Shown one piece after another: positions 8,506 through 15,672 of a stretch of 43,918 nucleotides of DNA. The translations under genes were made by a program, and so were the position numbers. This DNA comes from an uncultured Bacteroidales bacterium (GTDB taxonomy: Bacteria; Bacteroidota; Bacteroidia; Bacteroidales; Bacteroidaceae), in contig CACZCX010000019.1 in assembly GCA_902779875.1 (NCBI GenBank), positions 1 to 43,918 on the forward strand, read 5' to 3'. Position 1 is the stretch's first letter, and every line of letters starts with the position of its first letter. The notes under the pieces are model-generated. The model did no database searches. It saw only the letters and a list, made by a program, of their open reading frames with translations, and was not told the origin of the DNA.

Positions 8506-10071
8506 TTATTCTTTGCTGTAATATAACTTGCCGTCACGGATGAACAGGCCTGAGGCATCGGATTTGAGCTGACCTGCGGTGTTGTATATCTTGGCGTAAC
8601 CATCCTGGGCGTCGATGTCTGTGACGTTGGAGGTATCGGCGGCGATATTGAGTTTGATGGTCTTGGTCATGTCATCACAAGTCATTATAAGATAGGTACC
8701 CTTGGACGCTGCGGCAATAGCGGTCACGTTACCCTCCTGGTCAACAGTGGCATACTGCTCATCCTTGATGGAGTATGTTATGCCTCCATTGGTGGCATCG
8801 GCAGGCTCAAATGTGGCTGTCACCTTGATGGTCTCTCCTACCTTCATGTTGATACGGGTCTTGTCACAGGTAATCTTCTTGACCTGCTTGTAACCGGTCA
8901 GGTACTCGATCAGCCAGTCCAGATCGGCCTCCGTTATCTTGGTGCCGTTCACGCCGTTCTTGAGATGGGTGTAGACTTTGCGCTGGAATGTCTGGCCGGC
9001 AAAATCCTTGACCTTATCGATCATAGTGGCGTACTGGTAGCTGGCGGGGTTGTCATTGGGGTCGAATCGGCCCTCATAGGTACGGCGGCGGCGCAGGTCC
9101 TCCTGACGGCCGCTGGTTATGATTGAGTCGCCCGAGAATGATGTGAGCTCGAACTCCTTAGCCAGGTCACTCTCGCTCATGCCGCACAGGGCGCCGATGA
9201 GGAATGCCACGGTTCCGGTGCGGTCAGCGCCTACCGAGCAGTGGAAATAGACGGGCTTGTTCTTCTTGAGTTCATTTATCACGAACTGAACGCCCTTGAT
9301 GCTGGCGGGACTGTTGGCGAATGTGGCTATGCGGCTCTCGTAGGCACGTTCTATGTTGGTGTAGTCAACCGATGCGTCTATGGGCGAGAAGTTGTTGTAG
9401 TTGTTGTCCTTGATGTCGCGCATATCGAGCTCGGCCTTGATGCCCTGGCGGAGCAGCTCCTCCTTGCCCTCATCGGTAATCATTATCCGGCTGGTGCCGT
9501 TCCAGTTCATGCGTGAGCCGCGTATGAGCTGGCCGTATTTGATGGGGTTGCCGCCCAGGCCTGCCCATCCGCCCATGTCGCGAACGTTGAATATGTTATC
9601 GATCTTAAGCATGCGGAGCTGGCCTGTGGTGCGGAACTCTCCGTCATCCAGCAGGGTCTGTTCATCGGCCTTAACGGCGAATACCTTATATGTATAGGTG
9701 CGGCCGGGGATGAGGTTGTAGAGGTCGTATGATGCGGCGGTTGCGCTGAGGGTGTAGCTCAGGGTGTCGGGGGTGTCGATGTCCGACTCATAGACCTTGA
9801 GCAGCAGCGACTCGGCATCGGCGGCGGCCTCCCAGGTCAGGGGTACGGGTTTGGGCTGGTCCTTGCGGTAGCCGTCATACTTGTACCACCTCCAGGGCTC
9901 GGGATCGCAGTAATCGGTGATTTTTGTGAATGTGTAATCGTCATCGGGATAAGTGACCTCTGTCATATACGCATGAGCTGCGTCATTTTCAAGACAGTAC
10001 TCGGGAATTTCTTTGGCGAAAGCGCTTGAAGCGGTCACAGTGAGAAAAAACAGTGTAATAATTCTTTTCAT
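8506..10071 (-). CDS. Secreted tyrosine phosphatase with Ig-like (Big2) domain, copy 1
   Basis: This 521-residue paralog of the downstream gene has a clear signal peptide (cleavage near AFA-K), a Fn3-like region, the phosphatase start motif FNVRDMGGWAGLGG, the P-loop HCSVGADRTG (Cys278, Arg284), a Big2-like domain (INMKVGETIKVTATF) and a C-terminal tail ending GLFIRDGKLYYSKE. All catalytic residues are present in both copies, so both are probably active. The middle sections differ, notably before the P-loop, which suggests divergence in substrate choice. No good TAnnTTTG promoter was found; three REP units occupy the upstream intergenic space. Confidence 0.85.
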   Translation of the reverse strand: MKRIITLFFLTVTASSAFAKEIPEYCLENDAAHAYMTEVTYPDDDYTFTKITDYCDPEPWRWYKYDGYRKDQPKPVPLTWEAAADAESLLLKVYESDIDTPDTLSYTLSATAASYDLYNLIPGRTYTYKVFAVKADEQTLLDDGEFRTTGQLRMLKIDNIFNVRDMGGWAGLGGNPIKYGQLIRGSRMNWNGTSRIMITDEGKEELLRQGIKAELDMRDIKDNNYNNFSPIDASVDYTNIERAYESRIATFANSPASIKGVQFVINELKKNKPVYFHCSVGADRTGTVAFLIGALCGMSESDLAKEFELTSFSGDSIITSGRQEDLRRRRTYEGRFDPNDNPASYQYATMIDKVKDFAGQTFQRKVYTHLKNGVNGTKITEADLDWLIEYLTGYKQVKKITCDKTRINMKVGETIKVTATFEPADATNGGITYSIKDEQYATVDQEGNVTAIAAASKGTYLIMTCDDMTKTIKLNIAADTSNVTDIDAQDGYAKIYNTAGQLKSDASGLFIRDGKLYYSKE

Positions 10072-10112
10072 AATCAGGTTAAATCAATAATGCCGTAAAT
10101 TTAGTAAATTTT

Positions 10113-10227
10113 ACATTAGGGACGGTTCCTAATGTGTTAGTTTTTGCGCAAAACTGCAACATTAGGGACGGTTCCTAATGTGTTAGTTTTTCGGGAAAAC
10201 TGCAACATTAGGGACGGTTCCTAATGT
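10113..10227. repeat. REP-like array, three units at a 46-bp period
   Basis: Three identical 23-bp hairpins at 10113-10135, 10159-10181 and 10205-10227 have the form ACATTAGG-GACGGTT-CCTAATGT. The two 23-bp spacers (10136-10158, 10182-10204) form a second palindrome, GTTAGTTTT...AAAACTGCA. The array lies between divergent genes. Confidence 0.9.
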
Positions 10228-10245
10228 AAAAAATTGGAATTTTAG

Positions 10246-10276
10246 TTTGCAAATTAAAATTTTAGTTTTATGTTTG
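10246..10276 (+). promoter_or_regulatory. blaI promoter with overlapping direct repeats
   Basis: TTTG (10246-10249) and TATGTTTG (10269-10276) are spaced 19 nt apart, a good Bacteroides promoter. The 10-bp direct repeat ATTTTAGTTT at 10239-10248 and 10259-10268, exactly 20 bp apart, overlaps the -33 box and abuts the -7 box. It is a candidate site for autoregulation by the BlaI-type repressor encoded downstream. BlaI operators are usually dyads around TACA/TGTA, which I do not see here. Confidence 0.6.
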
Positions 10277-10297
10277 CATCGTTAATTTGAATTTGCA

Positions 10298-10678
10298 ATG
10301 GAAAAGAACAAGACTAAACTGCAGGAACTGACCAAGGGTGAGCTGGAGACGATGCAGATCGTATGGAAGCTCGACGGCGAGTTCATAGTACGCGACGTGC
10401 ACGACCTGATGCCCGAGCCCAAACCGGCCTACAACACCGTGTCGACCATGGTCCGCATACTCGACACCAAGGGGTTCCTGACCCACCGCACGCTCGGCCA
10501 CACCAATCTGTACAAGGCCGCAGTCACCAAACAGGAATACACCGGCACATTCATGCAGGGTGTCCTGAACTCCTTCTTTGACGGCTCCGTAAGCAGGCTC
10601 GTCACTTTTTTCTCAGACAACAGGAACATATCGGTAAAGGAGGCCGATGAGATCCTGAACATGCTCAGTAAAAAATAA
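10298..10678 (+). CDS. BlaI/MecI/CopY-family transcriptional repressor
   Basis: This 126-residue protein has the family's N-terminal winged helix (LTKGELETMQIVW, then YNTVSTMVRILDTKGFLTHR) and a C-terminal dimerisation helix region. Such repressors bind operator DNA as dimers and are inactivated by cleavage after a BlaR1-type membrane protease senses a signal. The next gene encodes exactly that partner, 18 bp downstream. Nothing beta-lactamase-like is in the operon, so the controlled function is unknown. It probably represses its own operon through repeats overlapping the promoter. Confidence 0.92.
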   Translation: MEKNKTKLQELTKGELETMQIVWKLDGEFIVRDVHDLMPEPKPAYNTVSTMVRILDTKGFLTHRTLGHTNLYKAAVTKQEYTGTFMQGVLNSFFDGSVSRLVTFFSDNRNISVKEADEILNMLSKK

Positions 10679-10696
10679 TCCTTACAACCTATAACT

Positions 10697-12754
10697 ATGA
10701 CCTTTTATATTCTCTCCGTAATAGTATGCAGCGGAATTTTCTATCTGCTCTACAGAACGTTTGTACAGCACAAGGCAAGCTACACATTCTGCCGTCGTTA
10801 CCTGATCCTGACCATGCTGCTCGCAGCCATCATCCCCACCCTGAAAGTGCCTCTCTACCACACCCAGGGCACCCGACAGCCTGAAATGGAAATGATAACG
10901 ACCGATGCCCCCACCCCCATAAACAATCAGCCCGTTGCAACCGGCCAGCCCGCAACAACCTCTCTCTCCACCCCGACAGTATCGGCCGATGCCCCCGCAA
11001 CGACCGCCCAAGTCGCAAAAAATGATTACAAATTACATCTTCCCGGCCGTATAGTATTCAAGCTGGTCCTCTTCATAATCTACGTACTCGGAGTCCTGGT
11101 CTCACTCGGACTGACCGTGCGCAGCCTCATTTATATAATAAGGATGAGGAACCGCTCCGTCCTGACCCGCTCCGAGAGCTACACCATGGCCGAGAACAGT
11201 GACGTGACACAGCCGTTCTCATTCCGCGACACCATATTCCTGGGCCGCAAATACGAGCCCTGGGAGCTGCGCCAGATCATGAGCCACGAGTGCAGCCACA
11301 TACGCCACCGTCACTCGCAGGAGAAACTGTTCATGTCAGTTCTGCGTTCGCTGTTATGGTTCAATCCCTTCATCTGGATGTCTGAGAAGAGCCTTGAGGA
11401 GGTACAGGAATGGCAGGCCGATAACGACGCGCTGCACGACGGCGGATACGACGTGGATGAGTACCGCGACACCGTGATACGCATGCTGTTCGGTCTGAGC
11501 CCGCTGGCCACCACCGGCATGAGCAACTCGTTCACCCGCAAACGACTGCTCCACATGAAGGAGAATGAGTCCAAGGGGCACCTGCTGGCGGTATCGGCCG
11601 TGACGGCAGTGGTTGTATCGGCCCTGTTCTTATGCTTTGGCTGCAGGATGGTGGTCGACACTCCTCCCGCCAACGATGACAGCAGGGCCATTCCGGGCAA
11701 ACGTCCGCAATTCATGGCCACCGAGGGCGCCTACCGCGAATATCTGAGCAGCGACAACAGGATGTATTTCTGCCTCGAGGACCTGGTATACGCCAGCCCG
11801 TCCTATAAGTTCAAGCACAGCTTTTTTCCTGAGAGCATTACGGCCAATGACATACAGCGTGGTCTTGAGTTCATGGAACACCCGGGCCGCGAGCTCCCCA
11901 CCCTTGTTTGCGTGAACGGTTACAGTATGGCCGATTTCCCCACATCGAAAGAGCTTAAATGGGTCAATAACAAGACATTAATCTTTATCGGAAACCACAA
12001 GGCCACACTCGACGAGTTCAACAACCTTAAACCCGAGGACTATCTGGCAATCATCTATTACAGGCCCAAAAAGAACAGAAAATCCATTCCCTCAATGGTT
12101 TACGCAATCACTGTGGAGAGCCTTGACAACACTACCAGCTACAATTTTGCGTGCAGGATCAATTCCGATGATGTCAATGTTCGCGACGTGATATGTCCGG
12201 GTGGTTTCGGTCTCCACGGGAATTATTTCATATGCTCCTCAAATATCAACATTGCCATAACCGAACATTTTGCCGTCAACGGACGCCTGGTGAGTCTGGA
12301 GGAATTCCGCAAGGCATACAACAACCATTTTTACAACCCTCTTGTTCTTAGAGGTGAACAGGCATCAAGAATTTACGGCAGTGATGTCAAGGAGGTGGCC
12401 GAACTCAGGAACTTTGGCGCCTACCATGTAAGATTTATTCGCGATGAGCAGAACCGCGTACTGGCCGAGCTTATGGGCAAACGGTACGAGCCGCAGGAGC
12501 TTAAGGATCTGGCCAAGTACGTGAACGCCCAAGAGCAGCCGCTGGGAGTCGAGCCCCTCACACTGGTGGAGATTAACTTTGACCAGACCTATGAGTGGCT
12601 CACCGATGATATCGTGCAGGAGTTCTGCCGATACATCCCCTGGGACGACCCCGCCCTCATTATCGAGGCATTCCGCGTGGCCAACGTGACCCGCTACGAG
12701 GAGGGATACGGATTAGTAAGGAGCAGAGAGTTGCTTCCGGTTTCAAGAAATTAA
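10697..12754 (+). CDS. BlaR1-like M56 antirepressor with novel C-terminal sensor region
   Basis: This 685-residue membrane protein starts with hydrophobic helices (from residue 1, and around 120-150), then the zinc protease motif HECSH (His197-Glu198, His201) and a downstream EVQEWQAD block. A further membrane helix lies near 296-316 (LLAVSAVTAVVVSALFLC). The region after it (about 325-685) would face the periplasm; it does not look like a penicillin-binding domain. Part of it (about 400-530: LPTLVCVNG, TLIFIGNHKATLDEF, GLHGNYFI, AVNGRLVS) closely resembles the lipoprotein encoded next. By family logic, ligand sensing outside triggers the M56 site to relieve BlaI repression. The ligand is unknown. 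Confidence 0.85.
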   Translation: MTFYILSVIVCSGIFYLLYRTFVQHKASYTFCRRYLILTMLLAAIIPTLKVPLYHTQGTRQPEMEMITTDAPTPINNQPVATGQPATTSLSTPTVSADAPATTAQVAKNDYKLHLPGRIVFKLVLFIIYVLGVLVSLGLTVRSLIYIIRMRNRSVLTRSESYTMAENSDVTQPFSFRDTIFLGRKYEPWELRQIMSHECSHIRHRHSQEKLFMSVLRSLLWFNPFIWMSEKSLEEVQEWQADNDALHDGGYDVDEYRDTVIRMLFGLSPLATTGMSNSFTRKRLLHMKENESKGHLLAVSAVTAVVVSALFLCFGCRMVVDTPPANDDSRAIPGKRPQFMATEGAYREYLSSDNRMYFCLEDLVYASPSYKFKHSFFPESITANDIQRGLEFMEHPGRELPTLVCVNGYSMADFPTSKELKWVNNKTLIFIGNHKATLDEFNNLKPEDYLAIIYYRPKKNRKSIPSMVYAITVESLDNTTSYNFACRINSDDVNVRDVICPGGFGLHGNYFICSSNINIAITEHFAVNGRLVSLEEFRKAYNNHFYNPLVLRGEQASRIYGSDVKEVAELRNFGAYHVRFIRDEQNRVLAELMGKRYEPQELKDLAKYVNAQEQPLGVEPLTLVEINFDQTYEWLTDDIVQEFCRYIPWDDPALIIEAFRVANVTRYEEGYGLVRSRELLPVSRN

Positions 12755-12766
12755 AGACTTAAGCAT

Positions 12767-13567
12767 ATGAAAAAGAGTGTTGCATTAATGGTAATGGCGT
12801 TGTTTGCATCGGCCCTCATGATATGCCTTGCAGGTTGCGGGCAGAGCAGTCTTAAAGGCGAGTACGGCTGGTTCCTCAGGGTTGACGGTTTCATTTATGC
12901 CGATACCGCCGCCCATCGTGGCGAGGTCGTAGTCAACCGATTCTACGACAGCAGGTTCCTGTCAAACAACGAGCGCAAGAGAGGGTTCGAGATTGCCGAG
13001 TACACCGGCCTGGATTCCTACCCCACCATGATCGCAATCAACGCATGCAAGTATGCCGATTCGCCCAAATCGCCGCTTCTGAGCTGGATCGATGAGAACA
13101 CCATAATCGTGATAGGCGACCGCCTGGGCACCGTCGACGAGTTCCGTGCGCTCAAGTCAAGTGATTATATATCAATCATATACTCCAAGTCCCGCAAGGC
13201 TGAGAACAAGCCCTCCATTGTCTATGCGCTGACCGATAAGAGCGTCGACATCCACTCCGGCTACGAGCGGGAGGTATTCCTGGACACTCCCGATGCGGAC
13301 ATCCCGGAGTTTATTGAGCCCGGAGTCATGGGACTTCACGGCACCTACCTGCTGTACAGCTGCAACAATTGCATGTACGGCGCCATCGCCGGCCTGGCTG
13401 TCAACGGCAATCTGGTGGGGAAAGAGCGTTATATGGAGGTTTATGACAGCATCTCCGATGGCGGAACAAAGGTCTACAGTGCCAGGAACTACGTTTACCG
13501 CGGCTCAGAGGCCCGTTCCAGGTTCGGGACCGGGTTCAACACGGTCTATGACTTTTGGCCACTGTAA
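12767..13567 (+). CDS. Lipoprotein paralogous to the BlaR1 sensor domain
   Basis: The 266-residue product has a signal peptide with lipobox LAGC (Cys24). Its body aligns by eye with the preceding BlaR1-like protein: YPTMIAIN/LPTLVCVN (from residue 85), TIIVIGDRLGTVDEF/TLIFIGNHKATLDEF, KPSIVYALT/IPSMVYAIT, GLHGTYLL/GLHGNYFI and LAVNGNLV/FAVNGRLV. It is 12 bp downstream of that gene, so it is in the same operon and presumably the same signalling unit. It could be a co-receptor, a decoy that binds the same ligand, or an immunity-like factor. I know no named family for it. Confidence 0.82.
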   Translation: MKKSVALMVMALFASALMICLAGCGQSSLKGEYGWFLRVDGFIYADTAAHRGEVVVNRFYDSRFLSNNERKRGFEIAEYTGLDSYPTMIAINACKYADSPKSPLLSWIDENTIIVIGDRLGTVDEFRALKSSDYISIIYSKSRKAENKPSIVYALTDKSVDIHSGYEREVFLDTPDADIPEFIEPGVMGLHGTYLLYSCNNCMYGAIAGLAVNGNLVGKERYMEVYDSISDGGTKVYSARNYVYRGSEARSRFGTGFNTVYDFWPL

Positions 13568-13570
13568 GAC

Positions 13571-14098
13571 TCAGCCGGCAGGTTCCTCCCCTTGGGCATC
13601 CCCTTGGGCATCGGTAAACAGCTTGTCAATATCAAAGTTCATACATCTGTAAAGGACCGCCAGATACCTCTGCGGCTCATTTTTGACGAGCTGGGTGATC
13701 ACTATACGGTAACCGCCGTAATTATCGGCTTGGGCATAGACGGTCAGTTCCTGTTCATCGGTACTGATCTCGTAAAGTGTCTCGAGATCTTTCTCCTTGA
13801 TTGTTGACATGACCGACTTCTCTAGCTCGCCGGTCATGTCATCGCCTTTTTCGGGGCGTGTGGCCGATACCATCTCGATCGATGTAAGGTGGCTTACAAG
13901 GTATTCCACGTCAATTCCCTTGATCCTGGGCACTCCCTTTTTCAGGTTGGGATTGTTGCGGTTGACGCCTGCCGTGTAGAAGTATTCAACGCCCTTGGAG
14001 CGCGATATGCTCCCAAAGAATCCCTTTTGGGCGCATGCTCCGCATGCAGTCATAAGCATGAAAAGCAGCATTATGAGTTTATGTGTTATATGTTTCAT
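13571..14098 (-). CDS. DUF4252-like exported protein in the ECF operon
   Basis: This 175-residue protein has a signal peptide ending near ACA-Q. The pattern after it (LTSIEMVSA, KEKDLETLYEIS, LTVYAQ, YRIVITQLV, LAVLYRCMNFDIDKLF) resembles DUF4252 proteins, which in Bacteroidota often sit in operons with an ECF sigma factor and its anti-sigma factor, as here. The C-terminus ends in a short repeat (DAQG DAQG). It is the last gene of the operon and converges, with a 3-bp gap, on the BlaR1 operon. Family assignment is from memory of the pattern and is tentative. Confidence 0.65.
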   Translation of the reverse strand: MKHITHKLIMLLFMLMTACGACAQKGFFGSISRSKGVEYFYTAGVNRNNPNLKKGVPRIKGIDVEYLVSHLTSIEMVSATRPEKGDDMTGELEKSVMSTIKEKDLETLYEISTDEQELTVYAQADNYGGYRIVITQLVKNEPQRYLAVLYRCMNFDIDKLFTDAQGDAQGEEPAG

Positions 14099-14113
14099 TT
14101 CTGTAATCGCTGG

Positions 14114-14416
14114 TTAGAACAAAAAATCAATTGCATTATCCGTATTGCTGGAGCCTAGCTCGAAAGCGTAGAACAGCAGGTCCATGGCCTCATCGGTCTT
14201 GCGGATCTCGTTGTCGTGCTGTCTGATACCCAGAAGGACGGCCACTGCCAGGCATGCGGCGATTCCGGTTGCGGGCAGGATGCGGCGCAGGACGATATTG
14301 CGTCTGCGGGCGGCATTCTCCTGACTCTGCCACATGTCAATCTGCATGGAAAGACGTTCCTCCAGACCCTCGGGTACGGGGATCTTCTCAAGTTCCTTGT
14401 AATCAATCTTATCCAT
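14114..14416 (-). CDS. Small anti-sigma-like membrane protein
   Basis: The 100-residue product has a soluble N-terminal part (about 1-45), one membrane helix (ILPATGIAACLAVAVLLGI, about 46-64) and a short outer tail. It overlaps the 3' end of the ECF sigma gene by 8 bp, which implies translational coupling and roughly equal production. Size, topology and position fit the anti-sigma partners of Bacteroidota ECF sigma factors, although no zinc-binding HxxxCxxC motif is present. It should hold the sigma factor at the membrane until a signal frees it. Confidence 0.72.
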   Translation of the reverse strand: MDKIDYKELEKIPVPEGLEERLSMQIDMWQSQENAARRRNIVLRRILPATGIAACLAVAVLLGIRQHDNEIRKTDEAMDLLFYAFELGSSNTDNAIDFLF

Positions 14417-14912
14417 TGTTATGTCCTTTGAGTTTGTAAATCAGTTTGTTCTTGGCTCTCATCACTATCTGCCTCAGGTTGTTTTGCTTGAGTCCGGTCT
14501 CCTGCTCCAGTTCCGTGTATGACTTGCTCTCTATCACGTGCATGCTCAGGATCCGGCGTTCGCCCGGCGGCAGTTCATCGATGGCCTTCATGACACGCCG
14601 GTTCTCGGTTTCCTGAACGAGCAGATTCTCCGGATTGTCATAATCTATGGGGTGTGCCACCTTGTCTATATCGGCCCTGGCGTCTATCTGCATCCTGCGC
14701 TGACGGTCGTAGAAGAGGTTCTTTATGACGGTGATGAGGTATGCATCGGTCCCGGATTCGGGCGGCAGGATGTCACGTTTCTGCCACAGCCTGAGATAGG
14801 TGTCCTGTACCAGGTCCTCGGCGTCCTGAACATTCTGTGTCAGCGACCAGGCTATCCTGTACAGCAACTTATGCTGTTGCAGATATCGTTTCTTGAACTC
14901 TACGGCATCCAT
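14409..14912 (-). CDS. ECF-type RNA polymerase sigma factor
   Basis: The 167-residue protein has region 2 (YRIAWSLTQNVQDAEDLVQDTYLRLWQ, with the DAEDLVQD core) and region 4 (LPPGERRILSMHVIESKSYTELEQETGL), the two domains of a group 4 sigma factor. It lacks the extra C-terminal domain of SigK-type proteins. It lies between an upstream exported protein gene (11 bp) and the anti-sigma-like gene (8-bp overlap). Its regulon is not visible, though ECF operons normally autoregulate. Confidence 0.93.
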   Translation of the reverse strand: MDAVEFKKRYLQQHKLLYRIAWSLTQNVQDAEDLVQDTYLRLWQKRDILPPESGTDAYLITVIKNLFYDRQRRMQIDARADIDKVAHPIDYDNPENLLVQETENRRVMKAIDELPPGERRILSMHVIESKSYTELEQETGLKQNNLRQIVMRAKNKLIYKLKGHNNG

Positions 14913-14923
14913 CCTGCTGGTTA

Positions 14924-15523
14924 TCAGAAGAATATCCTGAACGGTCTGTTCCTTAAATACAGTATGGACTGCAGCTTGCGGTTCTCGGAGTAGATGATAA
15001 TGGCAATGCCATGGGTTAGCATGAACGATCCATGTGTATAGTAGAATGATACTCCTGCGTTGGGCGGCAGCATATTGGATATGAGTTTTGCCATCTCCTT
15101 ATTCCTGCCGTCCAGCATGATAGTATCTGCCATGCTGTTCAGTTCAAACTGGCAGTACGCATCGTGCGCCTTGTCAAGTTCGGCCGCGAAATCATGAATC
15201 TCAGAATCATAGGCGACCAGCATCATGCCTTTATGCTTGCTTATACGTCTCTTGGTGATGTAGCCGTCCGGCTTGGGAAGAATCTTGTTTATGCTGTCTT
15301 CCGATATGCTGTCACCATATGCCTTAAGCATCTCTTTCTTGGCTTTCCTGACCGCTTTATTATAAGTGTGCCAGGATGTATGACGGTTGGTGATGTTCAC
15401 ATAGAACGCAAACTCTTTGTCCCGATTCTCCCTGATCATTCTGGCGGCTGTATTGGCGGCCATGGTCAGGTTGCCTGGTGCTGTAAGGAGAGCGATGATT
15501 GCAAACAGAATTAATTTTCTCAT
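14924..15523 (-). CDS. Exported protein of unknown function heading the ECF operon
   Basis: This 199-residue protein has an N-terminal signal peptide (cleavage near TMA-A). The mature part is rich in charged helices (about 25-75, with a Lys-rich KAVRKAKKEML segment), followed by more beta-like sequence (GVSFYYTHGSFMLTHGIAIIIYSE) and a basic end. I do not recognise a family. It stops 11 bp before the sigma factor gene, so it is probably the first gene of that operon and may belong to its signal-sensing or output side. Confidence 0.7.
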   Translation of the reverse strand: MRKLILFAIIALLTAPGNLTMAANTAARMIRENRDKEFAFYVNITNRHTSWHTYNKAVRKAKKEMLKAYGDSISEDSINKILPKPDGYITKRRISKHKGMMLVAYDSEIHDFAAELDKAHDAYCQFELNSMADTIMLDGRNKEMAKLISNMLPPNAGVSFYYTHGSFMLTHGIAIIIYSENRKLQSILYLRNRPFRIFF

Positions 15524-15562
15524 AATCGTTTTAGTTGTTAGGGTTCATAAATGAATTCTGAA

Positions 15563-15574
15563 TGAAACGTTTCA
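15563..15574. promoter_or_regulatory. Perfect 12-bp palindrome upstream of the ECF operon
   Basis: TGAAACGTTTCA lies about 40 bp before the first start codon. It has the form of LacI/GalR-family operators such as the Cra consensus. Binding by such a regulator is an inference. Confidence 0.4.
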
Positions 15575-15607
15575 ATCATGTAAACGGGACTACCATTCGT
15601 TTTGTTA

Positions 15608-15650
15608 CAAAAAAAAATTCGCGTGAACCGGATTGGTCCACGCGAATTTA
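15608..15650 (-). terminator. dnaK terminator
   Basis: Outer stem AAATTCGCGTG (15615-15625) / CACGCGAATTT (15639-15649) plus an inner ACC/GGT pairing. On the minus strand it is followed by a run of T (A run at about 15608-15617 on +), as expected for an intrinsic terminator of dnaK. Confidence 0.85.
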
Positions 15651-15672
15651 TTGAATTATTCTGTTTTGAGCT

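Noticed and set aside
10113-10227. Possible CRISPR array (short repeats at a regular 46-bp period)
   Set aside because: The spacers are themselves the same palindrome and not unique sequences, only two or three units occur per site, and no cas gene is near.
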